A stretch of DNA of 64,000 nucleotides from Sphingopyxis sp. H115 (GCF_001468465.1 NZ_LNSA01000001.1:248001-312000); one strand, 5' to 3'; positions 54,931 to 63,982 are shown, numbered from the stretch's first letter. Made by a program: numbers and translations. The notes: generated by a model from the letters alone, not told the origin.

Positions 54931-54944
54931 TTGACGCAGGTCAA
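54931..54944. promoter_or_regulatory. TTGAC-GCAG-GTCAA dyad near the start of the EPS operon
   Basis: A perfect 5-bp inverted repeat with a 4-bp spacer sits over the 3' end of the phosphatase gene and about 90 bp upstream of the ligase ATG. It contains TTGAC on both strands, so it could be an operator or a -35 element. It may also be chance in GC-rich DNA. Confidence 0.3.
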
Positions 54945-55726
54945 GCCGCAGATGCTGCGGCGCTCTCCTCCGCGAACAAATACCAGCGCCGCTGCCCTTC
55001 CAGCCCCAGCGCCGAAAGCGTGCCGCTCTGAAACGCCCCGGTATCGATGCCGATTCGATTGGTCTGTTCGTCCGGACGCGCTGTGATCGTATGGCCGTGA
55101 ACGATCATCTTTCCATGATCCCCCATATCGTCGAGAAATTCGTCGCGAATCCACCTGAGATCGGCAAGCGACTGTTTCTCGAGCGGAACGCCGGGCCGGA
55201 TACCCGCGTGGACAAAGGCATAGTCACCGATCTCGACGACATCCTCACCGCTGCCCAGATAGGCGACATGTTCGGCGGGAACGATCTGCGGCAGGCGCGC
55301 AGCGACCTCCTCGAAGCTCGCTTCGCTCAGGCTCTGGTCGTCGCGCCAATAGCTGCGCACGGTCGCCTCGCCGCCAATCCGCATGAAATAGCGGAGGCGC
55401 CGCACATCGCCGGTCAGCGCCGCCAGGAAACATTCCTCATGGTTGCCGATCAGCAGCCGCGTATCGGCGAATTCGTCGCGAAGCCGCATCGCGCGTTCGA
55501 CCACCTCGGCCGACTGCGGCCCGCGATCGACGAGGTCGCCGAGCAAGATGAGCGTGACGTCCGCGCGCGGCCGCCCCGCGCTGTCGGCACGGATCAGGTC
55601 GATGAGCTGGGCGAACAGGTCGTCGCGGCCGTGAATGTCCCCGATGGCATAGACACGACGGCCATCGGGAATGGAAAAGCCACCGAGCGCCGGTTGGACT
55701 GGCTGGCTTTTGCGTTTCCAGAACAT
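54941..55726 (-). CDS. PPP-family serine/threonine phosphatase-like metallophosphoesterase
   Basis: A 261-residue cytoplasmic phosphatase. GDIHGRDD at the metal site, GDLVDRGPQS, GNHEECFLA and MIVHGHT are the PPP motifs that bind two metals. It resembles phosphoprotein phosphatases and bis(5'-nucleosyl) tetraphosphatases. Its substrate is unknown; a role with the adjoining polysaccharide locus or the BY-kinase is possible but not shown (PPP phosphatases act mainly on Ser/Thr). The ATG at 55726 is chosen, divergent from manA. Confidence 0.88.
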   Translation of the reverse strand: MFWKRKSQPVQPALGGFSIPDGRRVYAIGDIHGRDDLFAQLIDLIRADSAGRPRADVTLILLGDLVDRGPQSAEVVERAMRLRDEFADTRLLIGNHEECFLAALTGDVRRLRYFMRIGGEATVRSYWRDDQSLSEASFEEVAARLPQIVPAEHVAYLGSGEDVVEIGDYAFVHAGIRPGVPLEKQSLADLRWIRDEFLDDMGDHGKMIVHGHTITARPDEQTNRIGIDTGAFQSGTLSALGLEGQRRWYLFAEESAAASAA

Positions 55727-55926
55727 GCTGAAGGGACCATTTCTATCAATAAAATCGGTGCGGGGTTCGAGCGATGCTGGGGCGCACGCCCTTATCTCCC
55801 CCGGTCGAGCGTGGCAATATACGCCGGGCGGGCCCAAGCGTTGCAATATTTATGCGGGCCCTCCGCGCGGACGGGCCGCCGACCTCGCGCCCTTGACCCT
55901 CGCCGCAACACCGATCACGATGCGCC

Positions 55927-56730
55927 ATGATCGAACGGCTACACAGATCCATTGTCGAAAAGCCTTGGGGCCGGACCGACATCCCCCCTGTTTTCGGCGA
56001 TTTCGCCGGTCGCCGCATCGGCGAGATATGGTTCGCTCATCCCGCCGGCGACGTGGCGCCGATCATGGTCAAATTCCTCTTTACGTCGCAGCGGCTGTCG
56101 ATTCAGGTTCACCCCGCCGATGCGGCGGCGCGCGCCGCCGGTCTCCCCCGTGGCAAGGAGGAATGCTGGCTTATCCTCGACGCGCAGCCGGGCGCCGAAC
56201 TCGGCGTCGGGCTCGCGCGCGAAAGCAGCCGCGAGCAATTGCGTGCCGCCGCGCTCGACGGCAGCATCGTCGACATGCTCGACTGGCGGCCGTCGCGGGA
56301 AAACGACTTCGTCTATAATCGCGCGGGCACGATTCACGCGATCGGCCCTGGCCTGACGGTCGTCGAGGTGCAGCAGAATGTCGATTGCACTTACCGCCTC
56401 TACGATTACGGCCGCCCTCGCGAATTGCACCTCGACGAGGGGCTCAAGGTCGCGAACCCGGGTCCGATCCACGATCCGCGCGACACCGCCGTCGATCCGC
56501 AGGCCAATCTGATGCTCGTCGACGGTCCGCACTTCCACCTCGCGCAGCTCGCGAGCCCTGTCGATCCGGCAATCATCGAACGGGCGACGGGCGAACTGAC
56601 CTTCGTCCCGCTCTCGGCCGGCTGCCGCGTCGCGGGCGAAGAGGTCGCGTTCGGCGAAGCGGGACTGCTCGCCGATCCGCGCGCGATCACGATCGAACCC
56701 GGCGGCCGCGCGCTTCTCGCCTGGGCCTGA
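55927..56730 (+). CDS. manA: class I mannose-6-phosphate isomerase
   Basis: Interconverts mannose-6-phosphate and fructose-6-phosphate using zinc. The 267-residue protein is of the short class with [27 protein letters not shown] (Gln and His ligands), [10 protein letters not shown] (Glu ligand) and [18 protein letters not shown] (His ligand). It may feed GDP-mannose for surface sugars or general metabolism. It lies about 50 bp upstream of hslV in the same direction. Confidence 0.92.
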   Translation: MIERLHRSIVEKPWGRTDIPPVFGDFAGRRIGEIWFAHPAGDVAPIMVKFLFTSQRLSIQVHPADAAARAAGLPRGKEECWLILDAQPGAELGVGLARESSREQLRAAALDGSIVDMLDWRPSRENDFVYNRAGTIHAIGPGLTVVEVQQNVDCTYRLYDYGRPRELHLDEGLKVANPGPIHDPRDTAVDPQANLMLVDGPHFHLAQLASPVDPAIIERATGELTFVPLSAGCRVAGEEVAFGEAGLLADPRAITIEPGGRALLAWA

Positions 56731-56776
56731 CGCCCTCCCCTTGCGGCGCGATGGGCCATCGCCCATATCGCGGATC

Positions 56777-57343
56777 ATGACCAATCCTCATGCGCAAAGT
56801 GCCGCGCCCTGGCACGGAACCACCATCCTTTCCGCCCGTAACGAAGACAAGGTCGTCATCATCGGCGATGGGCAGGTGTCGATGGGGCAGACGGTGATGA
56901 AGCCCAACGCCCGCAAGGTCCGCCGTCTTCACGACGGCAGCGTCATCGGCGGCTTCGCCGGCGCCACCGCCGATGCCTTCACCCTATTCGAACGGCTCGA
57001 AGCGAAGCTTGACCGGCATAACGGCCAGCTGCTCCGCGCCGCCGTCGAACTTGCGAAGGACTGGCGCACCGACAAATATCTCCGCAATCTCGAGGCGATG
57101 ATGATCGTGGCCGACAAGGAGGTAACGCTCGTCATCACCGGCAACGGCGACGTGCTCGAACCAAGGGGTGGCATTGCCGCGATCGGTTCAGGCGGCAATT
57201 TCGCACTGTCCGCCGCGCGCGCGCTTGCCGATTATGAAAAGGACCCAGAGGTGCTGGTAAGGAAGGCGATGGAGGTCGCCGCCGACATCTGCGTCTACAC
57301 GAACGACCAATTCACCCAAGAAATCATAGAAATCCGGGCATAA
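56777..57343 (+). CDS. hslV: ATP-dependent protease HslV, peptidase subunit
   Basis: The proteasome-like peptidase of the HslUV complex. The 188-residue protein has the propeptide up to HG and the N-terminal nucleophile Thr15 in [23 protein letters not shown] and [18 protein letters not shown] follow. The ATG at 56777 is 4 bp before GTG/other starts and gives the usual short propeptide. It ends 4 bp before hslU. Confidence 0.96.
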   Translation: MTNPHAQSAAPWHGTTILSARNEDKVVIIGDGQVSMGQTVMKPNARKVRRLHDGSVIGGFAGATADAFTLFERLEAKLDRHNGQLLRAAVELAKDWRTDKYLRNLEAMMIVADKEVTLVITGNGDVLEPRGGIAAIGSGGNFALSAARALADYEKDPEVLVRKAMEVAADICVYTNDQFTQEIIEIRA

Positions 57344-57347
57344 TCAT

Positions 57348-58649
57348 ATGAACAAGGACCTGACTCCCAAAGCGATCGTTGCTGCGCTCGATACGCATAT
57401 CATCGGCCAGGGCGCCGCCAAGCGCGCGGTTGCCGTCGCGCTGCGCAATCGCTGGCGCCGCCAGCAGCTTTCGCCCGACCTGCGCGACGAGGTAAGCCCC
57501 AAGAATATCCTTATGATCGGCCCCACCGGCTGCGGCAAGACCGAGATTTCGCGTCGTCTCGCAAAACTCGCCGACGCCCCTTTCATCAAGGTCGAGGCGA
57601 CCAAGTTCACCGAGGTGGGCTATGTCGGCCGCGACGTCGAACAGATCGCACGCGACCTTGTCGAGGAAGCCGTCCGGCTCGAAAAGGACCGCCGCCGCGA
57701 GTCCGTGCGCGCTGCCGCCGAAGAAGCTGCGATGGAGCGGCTGCTTGACGCGCTGACCGGCAAGGGCGCGAGCGAGGCCACGCGCCAGAGCTTTCGCCAG
57801 CGTATCCGCGAAGGCCATCTCGATGACAATGAGGTCGAGATCGAGGTCGCCGACGCGCCGTCGATGCCGTTCGACCTCCCCGGCCAGCCCGGTCAGATGA
57901 GCATGATCAACCTCTCCGACATGCTCGGCAAGGCGATGGGCGGCCTTCCGAAGAAGCGCCGCAAGCTGAAGGTCATCGACGCCGCGACGCGGCTGATCGA
58001 GGAAGAGCAGGACAAAAGGCTCGACCAGGATGATGTCGCGCGCGTCGCGCTCGCCGATGCCGAGGCGAACGGCATCGTCTTCCTCGACGAAATCGACAAG
58101 ATCGCGGTCAGCGACGTGCGCGGCGGCTCTGTGAGCCGCGAAGGCGTGCAGCGCGACCTCCTTCCGCTGATCGAGGGCACGACGGTCGCGACCAAATATG
58201 GGCCGATGAAGACCGACCATATCCTGTTTATCGCGTCGGGCGCCTTCCATGTCGCAAAACCCAGCGACCTGCTTCCCGAACTCCAAGGTCGCCTTCCCAT
58301 CCGCGTCGAGCTCGGCGCGCTGTCCGAAGAGGATTTTGTTCGCATTCTCAGCGAGACAAAGGCCGGTCTTCCCGAACAATATGCGGCATTGCTCGGCACC
58401 GAGGACGTGACTCTGAACTTCACCGATGACGCCATCGCGCGCGTCGCGAAGCTCGCGGCGGAGGTGAATGAAAAGGTCGAGAATATCGGCGCGCGCCGGC
58501 TCCAGACGATTATGGAGCGGCTGGTCGAGGAAATCAGCTTCACCGCCGAGGACGCCGGCGGCACGACGCTCGACATCGACGCCGCCTATGTCGACAGCCA
58601 GCTCGCCGATGTCGTCGGCGACACCGACCTCAGCAAATATGTGCTTTGA
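57348..58649 (+). CDS. hslU: ATP-dependent protease HslU, ATPase subunit
   Basis: The AAA+ unfoldase that feeds substrates into HslV. The 433-residue protein has Walker [10 protein letters not shown] near residue 63, [17 protein letters not shown], the I-domain and Walker [12 protein letters not shown], and the conserved C-terminus DLSKYVL that docks in HslV. Coupled to hslV (4 bp spacing). Followed by a strong terminator at 58657. Confidence 0.97.
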   Translation: MNKDLTPKAIVAALDTHIIGQGAAKRAVAVALRNRWRRQQLSPDLRDEVSPKNILMIGPTGCGKTEISRRLAKLADAPFIKVEATKFTEVGYVGRDVEQIARDLVEEAVRLEKDRRRESVRAAAEEAAMERLLDALTGKGASEATRQSFRQRIREGHLDDNEVEIEVADAPSMPFDLPGQPGQMSMINLSDMLGKAMGGLPKKRRKLKVIDAATRLIEEEQDKRLDQDDVARVALADAEANGIVFLDEIDKIAVSDVRGGSVSREGVQRDLLPLIEGTTVATKYGPMKTDHILFIASGAFHVAKPSDLLPELQGRLPIRVELGALSEEDFVRILSETKAGLPEQYAALLGTEDVTLNFTDDAIARVAKLAAEVNEKVENIGARRLQTIMERLVEEISFTAEDAGGTTLDIDAAYVDSQLADVVGDTDLSKYVL

Positions 58650-58656
58650 TGGTCAT

Positions 58657-58690
58657 AGGCCGCCTGGACGCTCTCGGCTAGGCGGCCTTT
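58657..58690 (+). terminator. rho-independent terminator after hslU
   Basis: A perfect 9-bp stem AGGCCGCCT/AGGCGGCCT with a 14-nt loop is followed by a short T-run (TTT), beginning 8 bp after the hslU stop. It ends the hslVU transcript and marks the border to the accessory genes. Confidence 0.8.
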
Positions 58691-58774
58691 GGAGCATGAA
58701 TTGAACTGATCGTCGCGGCGCGCGATCGGGGTTCTAATTCTGCCTCCACGGCAACGAAAGAAGAGAATGTACCT

Positions 58775-59215
58775 TCAGCCGTAAATTCTCCGCCGAAGAT
58801 AGCCGACCACCGTATCGAGATCATCAAGTTCGCCATTGGTCATAACAGCCAGCGCGGTCCTTCCGCCAAATATTCTGTCCGCGTTTGGCGTGCGCAACCA
58901 TCCAGCCGCCTGTCCTTCGGGAAAGAGCGCCCGGAGCGAAGCGTAAATCGATAACACGCAGCCGACTCGCACAATCACGTCGACCGGGATCGCGACGGCC
59001 TCGTGCGCTCGCACGCGAACCTTCCAATCTGCGAATATCGCAGTGTCGCGGATGCCAAGCAGGGCCATTTGCTCACCGCGGCTCAGATCCCACATTTCGG
59101 CGATATTGAGGAATGTGCGCAGCCCCGCTCCGCCGTGTCGGACGGGGTCAACACCCCGCCGCACGAAATAGGCCCGCGCCCTGAGCTGCGCGTCGTTCTG
59201 GTCATCGATGCTCAT
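58775..59215 (-). CDS. MbcA/ParS/Xre (DUF2384) antitoxin-like protein
   Basis: A 146-residue protein. The N-terminal region is helical and the C-terminal part (about 90-145) has the DUF2384 toxin-binding pattern with FGGRTALAVMTNGELDDLDTVVGYLRRR. This domain normally neutralises RES-type toxins that destroy NAD. No RES toxin lies beside it; the neighbour at 59220-59672 is unrelated to RES. Start 59215 is 4 bp after that gene's stop; ATG 59230 would overlap it by 11 bp. Confidence 0.75.
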   Translation of the reverse strand: MSIDDQNDAQLRARAYFVRRGVDPVRHGGAGLRTFLNIAEMWDLSRGEQMALLGIRDTAIFADWKVRVRAHEAVAIPVDVIVRVGCVLSIYASLRALFPEGQAAGWLRTPNADRIFGGRTALAVMTNGELDDLDTVVGYLRRRIYG

Positions 59216-59219
59216 CGGG

Positions 59220-59672
59220 CTACAACACATCGAAATCGACCGACGAGATCAGCCCCTTTTGGGTCAGCCGGAAAATGGGTCCGCCTGGATCATGGTCGGG
59301 CACAAAATGCAGCACGCCATCCAATGAGCAGGGACGATATTCATTGTGCCATACGGGTACGAGACCATCGATTCCTATATCGATGACGACCTTCTTGGGG
59401 CCGATACTCGGCCGCGATATCCGGACGATCACAGCATCGCACCGCGCGATCCGCATCGCGTTCGCGGCTCTGGGGCGGTCGTCTTGGTAGGCCGCTGTCG
59501 ACGGCACGACTAGAAGAAAAGAATCGGGCGCTGAGAGATAGCGCACAAACTCAGGCGGCAGGACGGGAAGCTTGCCATCCAGCTCCAACCCCGCGCTCCG
59601 AACAATCGCAAGGGCGGCCATCAGTGTCTCGGCTTCTTCGAGCCGGTCTTTGGCGGTCATATATTTTTTCAT
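59220..59672 (-). CDS. unknown 150-aa protein paired with the DUF2384 gene
   Basis: A soluble protein with a short N-terminal helix (MTAKDRLEEAETLMAALAIV) and a predicted beta-rich rest containing FVPDHDPGGPIFRLTQKG. No family recognised. It ends 4 bp upstream of the antitoxin-like gene, so the two are probably co-translated; it could be the partner in a toxin-antitoxin or regulatory pair, by position only. The ATG at 59672 has AGGA 7 nt upstream. Confidence 0.6.
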   Translation of the reverse strand: MKKYMTAKDRLEEAETLMAALAIVRSAGLELDGKLPVLPPEFVRYLSAPDSFLLVVPSTAAYQDDRPRAANAMRIARCDAVIVRISRPSIGPKKVVIDIGIDGLVPVWHNEYRPCSLDGVLHFVPDHDPGGPIFRLTQKGLISSVDFDVL

Positions 59673-59799
59673 CGTCAATTCCTGGCAGCGGCTCCGGCTG
59701 GGAAGCCGCTGCTTTCATTTCTTAGTTCCAGCCAAAAGCTGGTGCTTCTTCATTGAGGGGATCAGCCAAGGCTCAAGGCATCGATGTGGTCGACGCCGG

Positions 59800-60420
59800 T
59801 TATCCGCCGGCGGCATCGCCGCTGCGCTGTCGCTCCTGCCATTCGGCCCATTCGGCTGCGATCATCGCTTTGCCAGCATCGGCCGAAAATGGCCGGACGA
59901 ACGGACCAAAGCCGTAACATTGCAGTTCGCGGGCGGGCGCCATCAGATGGATATGCGGCGGATTAGTGGAGCCGACCGATACGGGCAGATGCATCGCGGC
60001 AATCACGGCGACATTGCGCTCGCGGCACAATCGTTCCAGCGCGAAAGCCCGACCATCTTCCCAGGCCCGATGAAGACGATCGGGGTTAGGAAAGCGAAGA
60101 GTGATCATCACGAGGAGATCTTTGAGCTTGTTGCACGCCTGCGCTTCGTACTTCTCGCAGAGGTACTTCGGATCGAGGAACTCGTCGTTCGCGTGAGGTG
60201 GAAGGAGCACGTCCCAGTGATAGCAGCTTGGCACCCATGGTGCGGCGACATCGACCATCTGCCCCGGGCAGAGGCGCTTGAGGACCGACGTCGGGACGGT
60301 CCGGAGAGGGCCGTCCTTGATCTGCCGGCGGATGACGCCGAATATGAAATCCGGATTGTCGCCGCCGGGGACGGGCACAAAGTCGAGGTCGCCCGGCGCC
60401 GGGAACTTCTTCATCACCAT
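59800..60420 (-). CDS. MobA/MobL-like HxH protein (relaxase-related), unknown role
   Basis: A 206-residue protein. The C-terminal half carries NVAVIAAMHLPVSVGS, NPPHIHLMAPAREL, an HxH metal motif in the style of MobA/MobL relaxase motif III. The nickase Tyr and the rest of a mobilisation protein are missing, so it may be a remnant, a domesticated protein or an unrelated HUH-like fold. The ATG at 60420 has GGAG 7 nt upstream and overlaps the end of the previous gene (60414). Confidence 0.5.
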   Translation of the reverse strand: MVMKKFPAPGDLDFVPVPGGDNPDFIFGVIRRQIKDGPLRTVPTSVLKRLCPGQMVDVAAPWVPSCYHWDVLLPPHANDEFLDPKYLCEKYEAQACNKLKDLLVMITLRFPNPDRLHRAWEDGRAFALERLCRERNVAVIAAMHLPVSVGSTNPPHIHLMAPARELQCYGFGPFVRPFSADAGKAMIAAEWAEWQERQRSGDAAGG

Positions 60421-61001
60421 GACCAGGCTCCAATCCGGTGCGAGGCAAAATGCGCGCTCGCCCGATCGATGCCGGCTTCGCGATCCCACGCATCCGCATA
60501 GGGGTGGTGATCCGACAGAAACAATTCACGGCGCATAAGGTGAATCGACGGTCCGCTGCCGAGCGGCACAAGCCAACTGTCGCCGGCCAGACCGCGAAAC
60601 AAGCGGTAATCGAGAAACCAGCTGAAATCCGCGGGGCCGGGCAAGGCGATGTCGACGCTCAGATCGGCGGGTGATCCGTCGGATCGCCGCAGCAAGATCA
60701 CTGGATGATCCGTCGCGATGGCGAGGACTTCCATTTCGCTAAGAAACAGCGGGGTCTGGGCCGCGGTGGCGTATAAAATAATCCTTGGCGATTCTAGAAT
60801 ATGGCTTCCGGGCAGCAGCGTTGCCGCCATGCCGTCTGCGGAGCGAGCCGAATTCTGCATGAGCGCCGCGATATGGTGCATGATCTTGCTGTCGGCACGC
60901 GTCGCAGCGGGGAGCGGAATACTACCCTTCAGGACCGTGTGAAGCATTGTGCCGGATCCGTCGTGCGGATTCAGCGGGTCGGCTATTGTCGTAAATTGCA
61001 T
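60414..61001 (-). CDS. unknown 195-aa protein
   Basis: No recognised domain. The sequence has a short Asp/His-rich part near the end (FLSDHHPYADAWDRE) and regions SVDIALPGPADFSWF and LVPLGSGPSIHLMRRELF that suggest an alpha/beta fold, possibly a nuclease or hydrolase; this is not supported by any clear catalytic motif. The ATG at 61001 follows GGTCAAGAGCAG. It overlaps the HxH protein gene, so the two are expressed together. Confidence 0.6.
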   Translation of the reverse strand: MQFTTIADPLNPHDGSGTMLHTVLKGSIPLPAATRADSKIMHHIAALMQNSARSADGMAATLLPGSHILESPRIILYATAAQTPLFLSEMEVLAIATDHPVILLRRSDGSPADLSVDIALPGPADFSWFLDYRLFRGLAGDSWLVPLGSGPSIHLMRRELFLSDHHPYADAWDREAGIDRASAHFASHRIGAWSW

Positions 61002-61168
61002 GGGAACTGCTCTTGACCTTGAGCCCGAGTGCCGGGGCTCGGTGCGGCAGCCCTCCTTCAGACTTTCATCCTTCCGGCAGGGCCAACCCTGCAACTTCCC
61101 CTTCCGTTCACCGCCGTCGCCTCAGGCGATGAAAAAAACACCTGCGCGAGGGCCCTCCGCCATTGGGG

Positions 61169-62098
61169 CTATCCTTCGATAGACACTCGTGCTTCGAGAT
61201 CCGAAAGCCGGTCCCGGCAAACGGCGTGTACGGCTTGTCCCAACGCGTCGACATTCGCGCTAAGCCGAAGTAATTCTTCCTCGCTGATACGGTAATGCTT
61301 CGAATAGCGGGCCTTAACATAGGCCTCTTTCAGCTTTTCAAACAGCCTACGGTCCTCACGTCGCTCCCGAGGCCAGGCATCGATCAAGCGCATATCTATT
61401 CGTTCAGCCTGTGTGCGGAGGAAGGCGAGATTATGAACATGGGGAGTATAGAAAGTGCACACAAGAAGTACGCAGTGATAGAGTGTTTCTGCCGTTTGAT
61501 GAAGTTCAAACGCTGTCTCCTTTAGATGCCCCTTATCCATCCCAAATCTGGCGAATTCATGCTTTCGCATCGCCGCTGGAAACCATTCTTCGAAATACTC
61601 CTTCGCCATCGCCAGCGCCTGCTCGGGAGTCTTCGGCTTCGGAGCATGGAGCTCCTTGTCATCGTAGCTGTAGAGCGCGATGCCGTCCTTCGCGACATCC
61701 ATGAAAAAATATCGCCCGTGCGCGAGACCGTCGTTCACCTCTTGGAGCGTGTGCACGATGAAATTCACCGGCGTGTGCAGGCTCTTATCGATCGCAAGTT
61801 CGCGGATCAGCCGATCATCGAGCTTAAGCCAATAATCGACGCGTTCGGTCAGCCGCTTGTCATTGACGATGATAAGCAAATCGAAGTCGGACCGATATCC
61901 CTTTGCAGTATGGGGCTCATCCACCCAACCGCCCCGGGCGTGGCTTCCATAGAGGATGATCTTTTCGATCCGTCCTTTTTTCTTCCACTGCTTTTGAGCG
62001 AGCGCCAGTGCATCCTCGAACTCCTCGAAGATGATCTGGACAACGCGCTCCAATTCACGCTGCTTATTCGCAGGAAGGTGATCCAGGTCGGTACGCAT
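61169..62098 (-). CDS. single-chain nucleotidyltransferase (MNT-type) fused to HEPN-like domain
   Basis: A 309-residue protein. The N-terminal domain has GSHARGGWVD at 51-60 and, at 71-73, Asp-x-Asp (SDFDLLIIV), the catalytic pattern of minimal nucleotidyltransferases. The C-terminal half is all helical with KARYSKHYRI (Arg264, His268), which resembles HEPN. The canonical HEPN RNase motif (Arg-x4-6-His) is not clear, so RNase activity is uncertain. In split systems the MNT neutralises the HEPN toxin by AMPylation; here the two are in one chain. Start at 62098 (MRTDLDHL), or 62137. Confidence 0.75.
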   Translation of the reverse strand: MRTDLDHLPANKQRELERVVQIIFEEFEDALALAQKQWKKKGRIEKIILYGSHARGGWVDEPHTAKGYRSDFDLLIIVNDKRLTERVDYWLKLDDRLIRELAIDKSLHTPVNFIVHTLQEVNDGLAHGRYFFMDVAKDGIALYSYDDKELHAPKPKTPEQALAMAKEYFEEWFPAAMRKHEFARFGMDKGHLKETAFELHQTAETLYHCVLLVCTFYTPHVHNLAFLRTQAERIDMRLIDAWPRERREDRRLFEKLKEAYVKARYSKHYRISEEELLRLSANVDALGQAVHAVCRDRLSDLEARVSIEG

Positions 62099-62143
62099 GA
62101 TCTTGTGCACCCTGTCCGGCGCGCTCTTGCTTGGCAAGCATCA

Positions 62144-62398
62144 TCACACTTGGCGTTGCCAAATCCGCCACCATCGCGGCCGCTCCGGCTCCAGGACATC
62201 GGCCAGAATTCCAAGTCCCCGACAAAGCGCCGCTTCGACTTCGGAAACGCTGATGCCATGCCAGTGCGCTAGTTCAATGAAGGTCGCGTCTTCAACGAAA
62301 TGCCCGAGGAATATCGCCCGGTCCAGCGGTGCCATTAGCCATATCGCCTGCTCCAACTGGCGACGGCGGCGACGTTTTCCAAATGCGAACTTGATCAT
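62144..62398 (-). CDS. small sigma-70 region-4-like HTH protein
   Basis: An 84-residue protein with an arginine-rich opening (FGKRRRRRQLEQ), then LMAPLDRAIFLGHFVEDATFIELAHWHGISVSEVEAALCRGL, which has the layout of a sigma-70 region-4 helix-turn-helix. Region 2 is absent, so it is not a full sigma factor; it may be a small DNA-binding regulator of the MNT-HEPN gene 45 bp downstream. Start at 62398 or 62434 is undecided. Confidence 0.5.
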   Translation of the reverse strand: MIKFAFGKRRRRRQLEQAIWLMAPLDRAIFLGHFVEDATFIELAHWHGISVSEVEAALCRGLGILADVLEPERPRWWRIWQRQV

Positions 62399-63334
62399 AT
62401 CTGAATATTCCGGCAGCTGCCCGCAGAGGCCCATTACGGGTTGGTAATTGACGGCTTCGGTGAAGCGGCCAACATCCGCGGAGGCATCGGCGGACGGCGT
62501 CCGCTTCCCCCTTCCCTCTTTCACATTTGCAATTCTGCTGCCGGGGGCATCTCTGCTCCCTTACCCCTTACATTCTTCTCCCTCTGGTCGCGCACGCGGC
62601 GAAGCGCCCTGGGGCGAGATGGTCTGGTCCGATAGTTAAGAACTTGAGGCTCACGTCGAAAAACACGATTCTGGCTGCGTAGGCGACGAAACTGCAGAAT
62701 CGATCGCACCTCTGGGCCGTCGATGCGGGGCATTACGACGGTTCTCTTCGCGCGCCCCCATCTGAAGTACTGCCGCTAGCTCCGGCAGGAGAATGACACT
62801 GCTCTCTTCGCGCCCTATGCGGTGTTGAACACGGATATTCGACGCCCGCTCAAGCTCGAGGGGTGCGGCAATAGCCGGGAACAGTGCTCCTGAAAGACCC
62901 TGCTTCACCTTCCCCTATCGGGGAGCGGGAGTTCCACAACTATCCAGAAAGATCTACGTAGAGCCAAAGTTACGTGGACCATTTCAAAAATATAATTCAA
63001 CTTCCACAATCTTCTTTAGGCAATTCGTATTAGAACGTAACCCATATCAGTCTAGACAAATCTCGAAATGTGCACTATAAGTTTGCTCAGAAAACGCCGA
63101 ATCGGTCGCTTTTGGCCGCAAAGGTGATCAGTTAGCTGGGTAATTGACAAATTTATAGAGAAGGCACTTATTCAAATGACCATTTGCAAGGCGCAAGTAC
63201 GATTCGAGAGCTTATTGGCGATTCGTCATTCGTCACTCCGGTTCACCGAGGGATATCCGATTTGGCAAGCCGGCAACGGGTTCAGGCGCAATGGGCCGTT
63301 GATACTCAGCGCCAAGTTCTTGGAGTGATGCTGC
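62399..63334. other. long gene-poor region (about 0.9 kb), AT-rich from 62.9 kb
   Basis: No convincing gene. Open frames on either strand lack binding sites and codon bias. The first half is G/C-rich with runs such as CTCCCTTACCCCTTAC; from about 62930 it becomes distinctly A/T-rich up to the GntR gene. It may hold promoters, a remnant of a mobile element or a recent insertion border. No terminal repeats or tRNA-like ends were seen. Confidence 0.45.
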
Positions 63335-63982
63335 ATGGCTGATTGTAAGCTCAATTGCACTGATCCGGTGTGCCCCGCGACCGCGCCCGAGCGCATTTAT
63401 TGCGAAATCAAGCGACTTTTTGTCGATGGTCATTGGACTCCGGGCGAATATTTGACTTTGGGAGAAGTCACTAGTTTGCTCTCATGCAGCCGCACGGTAG
63501 CCCGCGACGCTCTGAAGCAGTTGCAGGGCGCAGAAATGGTTTCGCTGGTGCATCGACGAGGCTTTCAGGTGCCGCGAATGAATGAGAGTGGACTGCGCGA
63601 TCTCTTTGAAGCAAATCGCATTTTGCTCATCGGCGCGATCGCCTCTTCGCCGAGAAATTTACCCGCAATTTTCGCGGATGGGTCATATCAAGATCAAATC
63701 TCGAGTACATTTCTTCAACTGGGCAAGCGATCAGGTAATAATGAAATCGCACGCAGGATTTCGGGATATAATGATCACCTCAATAGATTTCGTATTTACG
63801 ATCATCAATTGTTGAAAGACGTAAAATCAGAAATACATGACATTATAGATGCAGCTAATGATCCGTCTAAACGCGGTGCACTGCGACAACGTATCATTCG
63901 CTATCATAACCGACGCATCGCAAAGGTTGCAGCATATATTAGGCTGATGACATTGGATTTTGATCAACGAAGCGCGCTCTAA
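63335..63982 (+). CDS. GntR-family transcriptional regulator
   Basis: A 215-residue regulator. The N-terminal winged helix covers residues 15-85 (YCEIKRLFVDGHWTPGEYLTLGEVTSLLSCSRTVARDALKQLQ, then GFQVP), a classic GntR pattern, and the rest is helical like a small effector domain that I cannot assign to FCD or UTRA with certainty. The ATG at 63335 has GGAG 9 nt upstream. Base composition is lower in GC than the core genes, with codons such as AAA, AAT and TTA, which suggests horizontal transfer. The window ends 18 bp after its stop. Confidence 0.85.
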   Translation: MADCKLNCTDPVCPATAPERIYCEIKRLFVDGHWTPGEYLTLGEVTSLLSCSRTVARDALKQLQGAEMVSLVHRRGFQVPRMNESGLRDLFEANRILLIGAIASSPRNLPAIFADGSYQDQISSTFLQLGKRSGNNEIARRISGYNDHLNRFRIYDHQLLKDVKSEIHDIIDAANDPSKRGALRQRIIRYHNRRIAKVAAYIRLMTLDFDQRSAL

